From positions 767,501 through 831,500 of the forward strand of contig CAUJGJ010000087.1 in assembly GCA_963170055.1 (NCBI GenBank): 64,000 bases of DNA, written 5' to 3'. The stretch is from Halisarca cf. caerulea (lineage: Eukaryota > Porifera > Demospongiae > Chondrillida > Halisarcidae). How positions within the stretch are numbered: the stretch's first letter is position 1; each line of letters begins with the position of its first letter. Of this stretch, positions 62,101 to 64,000 are shown piece by piece. The translations under genes and the position numbers were made by a program. The notes beneath the pieces were generated by a model. The model had not been told where the DNA came from and did no database searches. It saw only the letters and a program-made list of their open reading frames with translations.

Positions 62101-63369
62101 CTTTGAAGAGGATCTCTCAATGGTACCTTCGTCTGTCATTGACATTGACATGTTTTACTGCCCTAGTGACTAAGTTAGTGCATTTAATATCCTGTTCACA
62201 GAAGTACTGGACTTGCACGCTCCGATGAAGGTCTTTCATCTAAAGAAGAACACTGCTCCATGGATTACTAAATCTACCAGGATGAAATGGATAACCACAA
62301 TTCAGGCTATACTGGAAAAATCAATTGGCAGTGTCATTGGAGGCATTCAAGGCGCCATGAAATTGCGTCACGTCACTTCAATGCAAGGCTGAAGAAGAAT
62401 ACTTTTTACTTTCATGATAGAATGTATGTGATGGTCATTGTAAAGTAGATCACTCTACAGTCCTCCTTGACTAAAATGTCCAGGAATGGTAGTTAATCCT
62501 GCTCTCTTCCTCCATTGTGACCTAGATGCTGGGTCTCAAAGAATTTGGGTTCAGGTCAAACACACTCAATTTGTCTCTGTTCCCACTTCAGATCATGAAG
62601 GTGTCAACCGCATAGTGTAGCCACTTGTAGGGTCATCTCAAGAAGTCGAAGTAACTGCGTTATGTGGATGGCACCATAGATACTCTATACCCCTGAGGTA
62701 TGGAGTATCTACGTTTGATGCCACCTTTATGATCTGGAGTGGGAACGCAGATGGAGCACCCTTGGTTAGGTGATCACTGCCCTGTTAGACTGCAGAGCTG
62801 GTATAGTAGTTAACAAATGTACCCCAGTCTGGTAGTTCATTACATCTTCGTATATAATATTATTATGTCCATATATGACATCATCAAGTGATATATTGCT
62901 CTTATTATTGTAAGTCTCCTGATTACAGTCATCTTCTCTGTGTAGTGCATATTTATGTAGGTACGTACGTACGTACATAAATGTGTACATACGTACGTAC
63001 GTACGTACATAAATGATGTTCTTAGTTTCTTTATTGCACTTTGTAGGCCAAGGAAGGATTACATGAGATCTCTGACATGATGTTAAGTGTATCTGGTGAC
63101 AAGTATAAGTGTAGAAGTGGTCAACTTCGCGGTAGTCTTAGAGGGGAATCTGGAGGTTCTACACAACAAGTAAGGAGAGGCTTAATGTAATGTTTTGTGC
63201 ATTTTGGGACTCTTTGTAGAATTTGCTTTCACAGACTAATGAGAACCCCGAATCTCTTCTAAAACCTTTGGCTAATCTTTGTGCAAGACATGTAGATGTT
63301 TATTGGGAATATGAATTCTGTTACAATAGATATGTTCGGCAGTTTCATGAAGGCAAAGAAGATGATAAG
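59117..63369 (+). CDS. OS-9/ERLEC-like ER lectin, 5' part only
   Basis: Exons 59117-59275, 63047-63169 and 63220-63369 (phase 0 throughout; 144 aa seen); the rest lies beyond the window. The N-terminus is a signal peptide (MAGLAVSMMAVAPFLLLQLM). DKYKCRSGQL followed by PLANLCARHVDVYWEYEFCY and NRYVRQFHE match the opening of the MRH (PRKCSH) domain of OS-9 and ERLEC1 (YEC.LP, then W.YEFCYG...QYH). Those proteins bind trimmed N-glycans in ER-associated degradation. Which of the two it is cannot be told here. Intron 1 is 3.77 kb and holds repeats and a LINE remnant, so a small missed exon is possible. ATGs at 58967 and 58982 are in frame through the palindromic MITE and could give a longer N-terminus. 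I chose 59117 because the signal peptide follows directly. Confidence 0.78.
59503..59636. mobile_element. 134-bp TAGTC-family MITE, OS-9-like intron 1
   Basis: Ends TAGTCCCGCGTAGCCAGACC and GGTCTGGCTACGTGGGACTA. The flanking 9-mers TACCATCCT and TAGCATCCT differ at one base. It contains TGTGACGTCACC and a degraded second site (TGACATCA), like the perfect copy at 58989. It is inserted within a CCATAGACTCTATAC hairpin. Confidence 0.85.
59814..59919. mobile_element. 106-bp TAGTC-family MITE, OS-9-like intron 1
   Basis: Ends TAGTCTAGCTTGCCAGACCC and GGGTCTGGTATGCAAGACTG. The flanking GCATGATAA and GCATGATTC agree in 7 of 9 positions. More diverged than the other copies. Confidence 0.7.
61490..62400 (+). 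pseudogene. LINE apurinic-type endonuclease remnant in OS-9-like intron 1
   Basis: Frames read GGSVAIYCADHLSYSV, LGSSYRPPNLPSHDLCNN, MAGTNKPHSKLHDFLTSHSL, a SISDHL segment and LDLHAPMKVFHLKKNTAPWI. The YRPP, (GDF)xID and SDH landmarks and the final LDxHAPxK...PWIT block match the APE-type endonuclease of jockey/CR1-like LINEs. Several frameshifts are present. It is in the same orientation as the host gene. Confidence 0.75.
62674..62713. repeat. Micro-hairpin of the CCATAGA type
   Basis: CCATAGATACTCTATACC and GGTATGGAGTATCTACG flank a short loop. It matches the half-hairpin at the very start of the window. Confidence 0.55.
62957..63016. repeat. (GTAC)n-rich tract
   Basis: Two blocks of TACGTACGTACGTACATAAA just upstream of the acceptor of OS-9-like exon 2. 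TACGTA motifs are generally abundant in introns and spacers from 39 kb onward. Confidence 0.85.
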
Positions 63370-64000
63370 GTATGTGCTGTACACAGTAGTGGTAGAAGTG
63401 GCTTCTGACCTATGCTAGTTCAAATGGCTGGCCCAGCATTATATTGTTAGGACATTTTGACTTTTTATCGTCAGCCAACCGTCCATCATAGATATTGCAC
63501 TTACGTACATATGTACATAATATTATAATACATTATAATTGACACTGAACCATGAGATTGATGCAACAAATTGGTGCTTGACTGTAATAGTTAATATCGG
63601 AGATCCTGCTCTCAGTTTCAATTTTTCTGTGGATTTTATATTCAACAAAGTACTGTTCAGCCAAATGGCTGACGCAGCACAATTGTGGTGGCATTTGTAT
63701 TTCGGATAAGCAGTTTATCACTTAAACCACTTCTGTAGAGGATAGAATACCAGTGCACTTTGACTTTCTGTGAGATTTCTGCTAGTAGTTGTACGAAGGT
63801 ACGTACGTATACTTCTATGGAGTGATTTGCTAATTCGTTGTGCCTTCTTTGTAATATGTTATGCCATTCTTTGTGAACAATATATGTACGTACTCTTGAT
63901 GTCGTTGAGAAGTACACTCTTGGCCTTGGATGCCATAAGCCAAAGATTTACGTAGATTTGAATAATTCATTCATCCTATTTTTGTTTCCTACTATGTTCA
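63370..64000 (+). other. Intron after OS-9-like exon 3 (runs off the window)
   Basis: Donor AAG|GTATGT at 63369/63370. No exon continuing the MRH domain was found before the window ends. Confidence 0.5.

Overview
The window is eukaryotic and AT-rich, and looks like an early-branching metazoan, most probably a sponge. Genes are multi-exon with GT-AG introns and sit close together, often head to head. They encode animal-type proteins (U2AF small subunit, tubulin cofactor C, the ciliary protein TMEM107, a DIPK1/FAM69 kinase-like protein, an OS-9/ERLEC-type lectin, an Ig/FN3 receptor). The sponge assignment is inference from compactness, MITE density and receptor architecture; no ribosomal or mitochondrial marker is present. 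I predicted every gene model by hand: exons were joined only where splice dinucleotides and codon phase agreed and the family alignment continued.

Layout. 1-1.2 kb: intergenic with a (TG)n tract. 1.2-6.2 kb: complete receptor gene A (minus). 6.4-17.3 kb: one imperfect palindrome of about 10.9 kb with mobile-element-like ends, two opposed arrays of a ~60-bp tandem repeat, and decayed retroelement sequence. 18-21.1 kb: one signal-peptide exon of an unknown minus-strand gene and two smaller elements with related ends. 22.35-26.3 kb: a second, 5'-truncated copy of the receptor gene (gene B) in a segmental duplication, followed by LINE remnants to 27.6 kb. 28.0-32.05 kb: DIPK1-like gene (plus). 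32.4-35.5 and 53.97-56.37 kb: a large inverted duplication enclosing an unknown nuclear-type gene (38.3-42.9 kb, minus), U2AF1 (45.1-48.8 kb, minus) and TBCC (49.0-53.7 kb, plus). 56.6-58.9 kb: TMEM107 (minus). 59.1 kb to the window end: OS-9/ERLEC-like gene (plus, incomplete), with a LINE endonuclease remnant in its long first intron.

The most notable pattern is a MITE family with TAGTC...GACTA ends and 9-bp target duplications. It occupies both bidirectional promoters in the window (U2AF1/TBCC and TMEM107/OS-9-like). The copy in the second promoter is a perfect 61-bp-arm palindrome carrying two TGACGTCA (CRE-type) sites; its target duplication includes the start codon. The genes do not form one pathway: U2AF1 acts in splicing, TBCC in tubulin folding, TMEM107 at the ciliary transition zone, and the DIPK1-like and OS-9-like proteins in the secretory pathway/ER.
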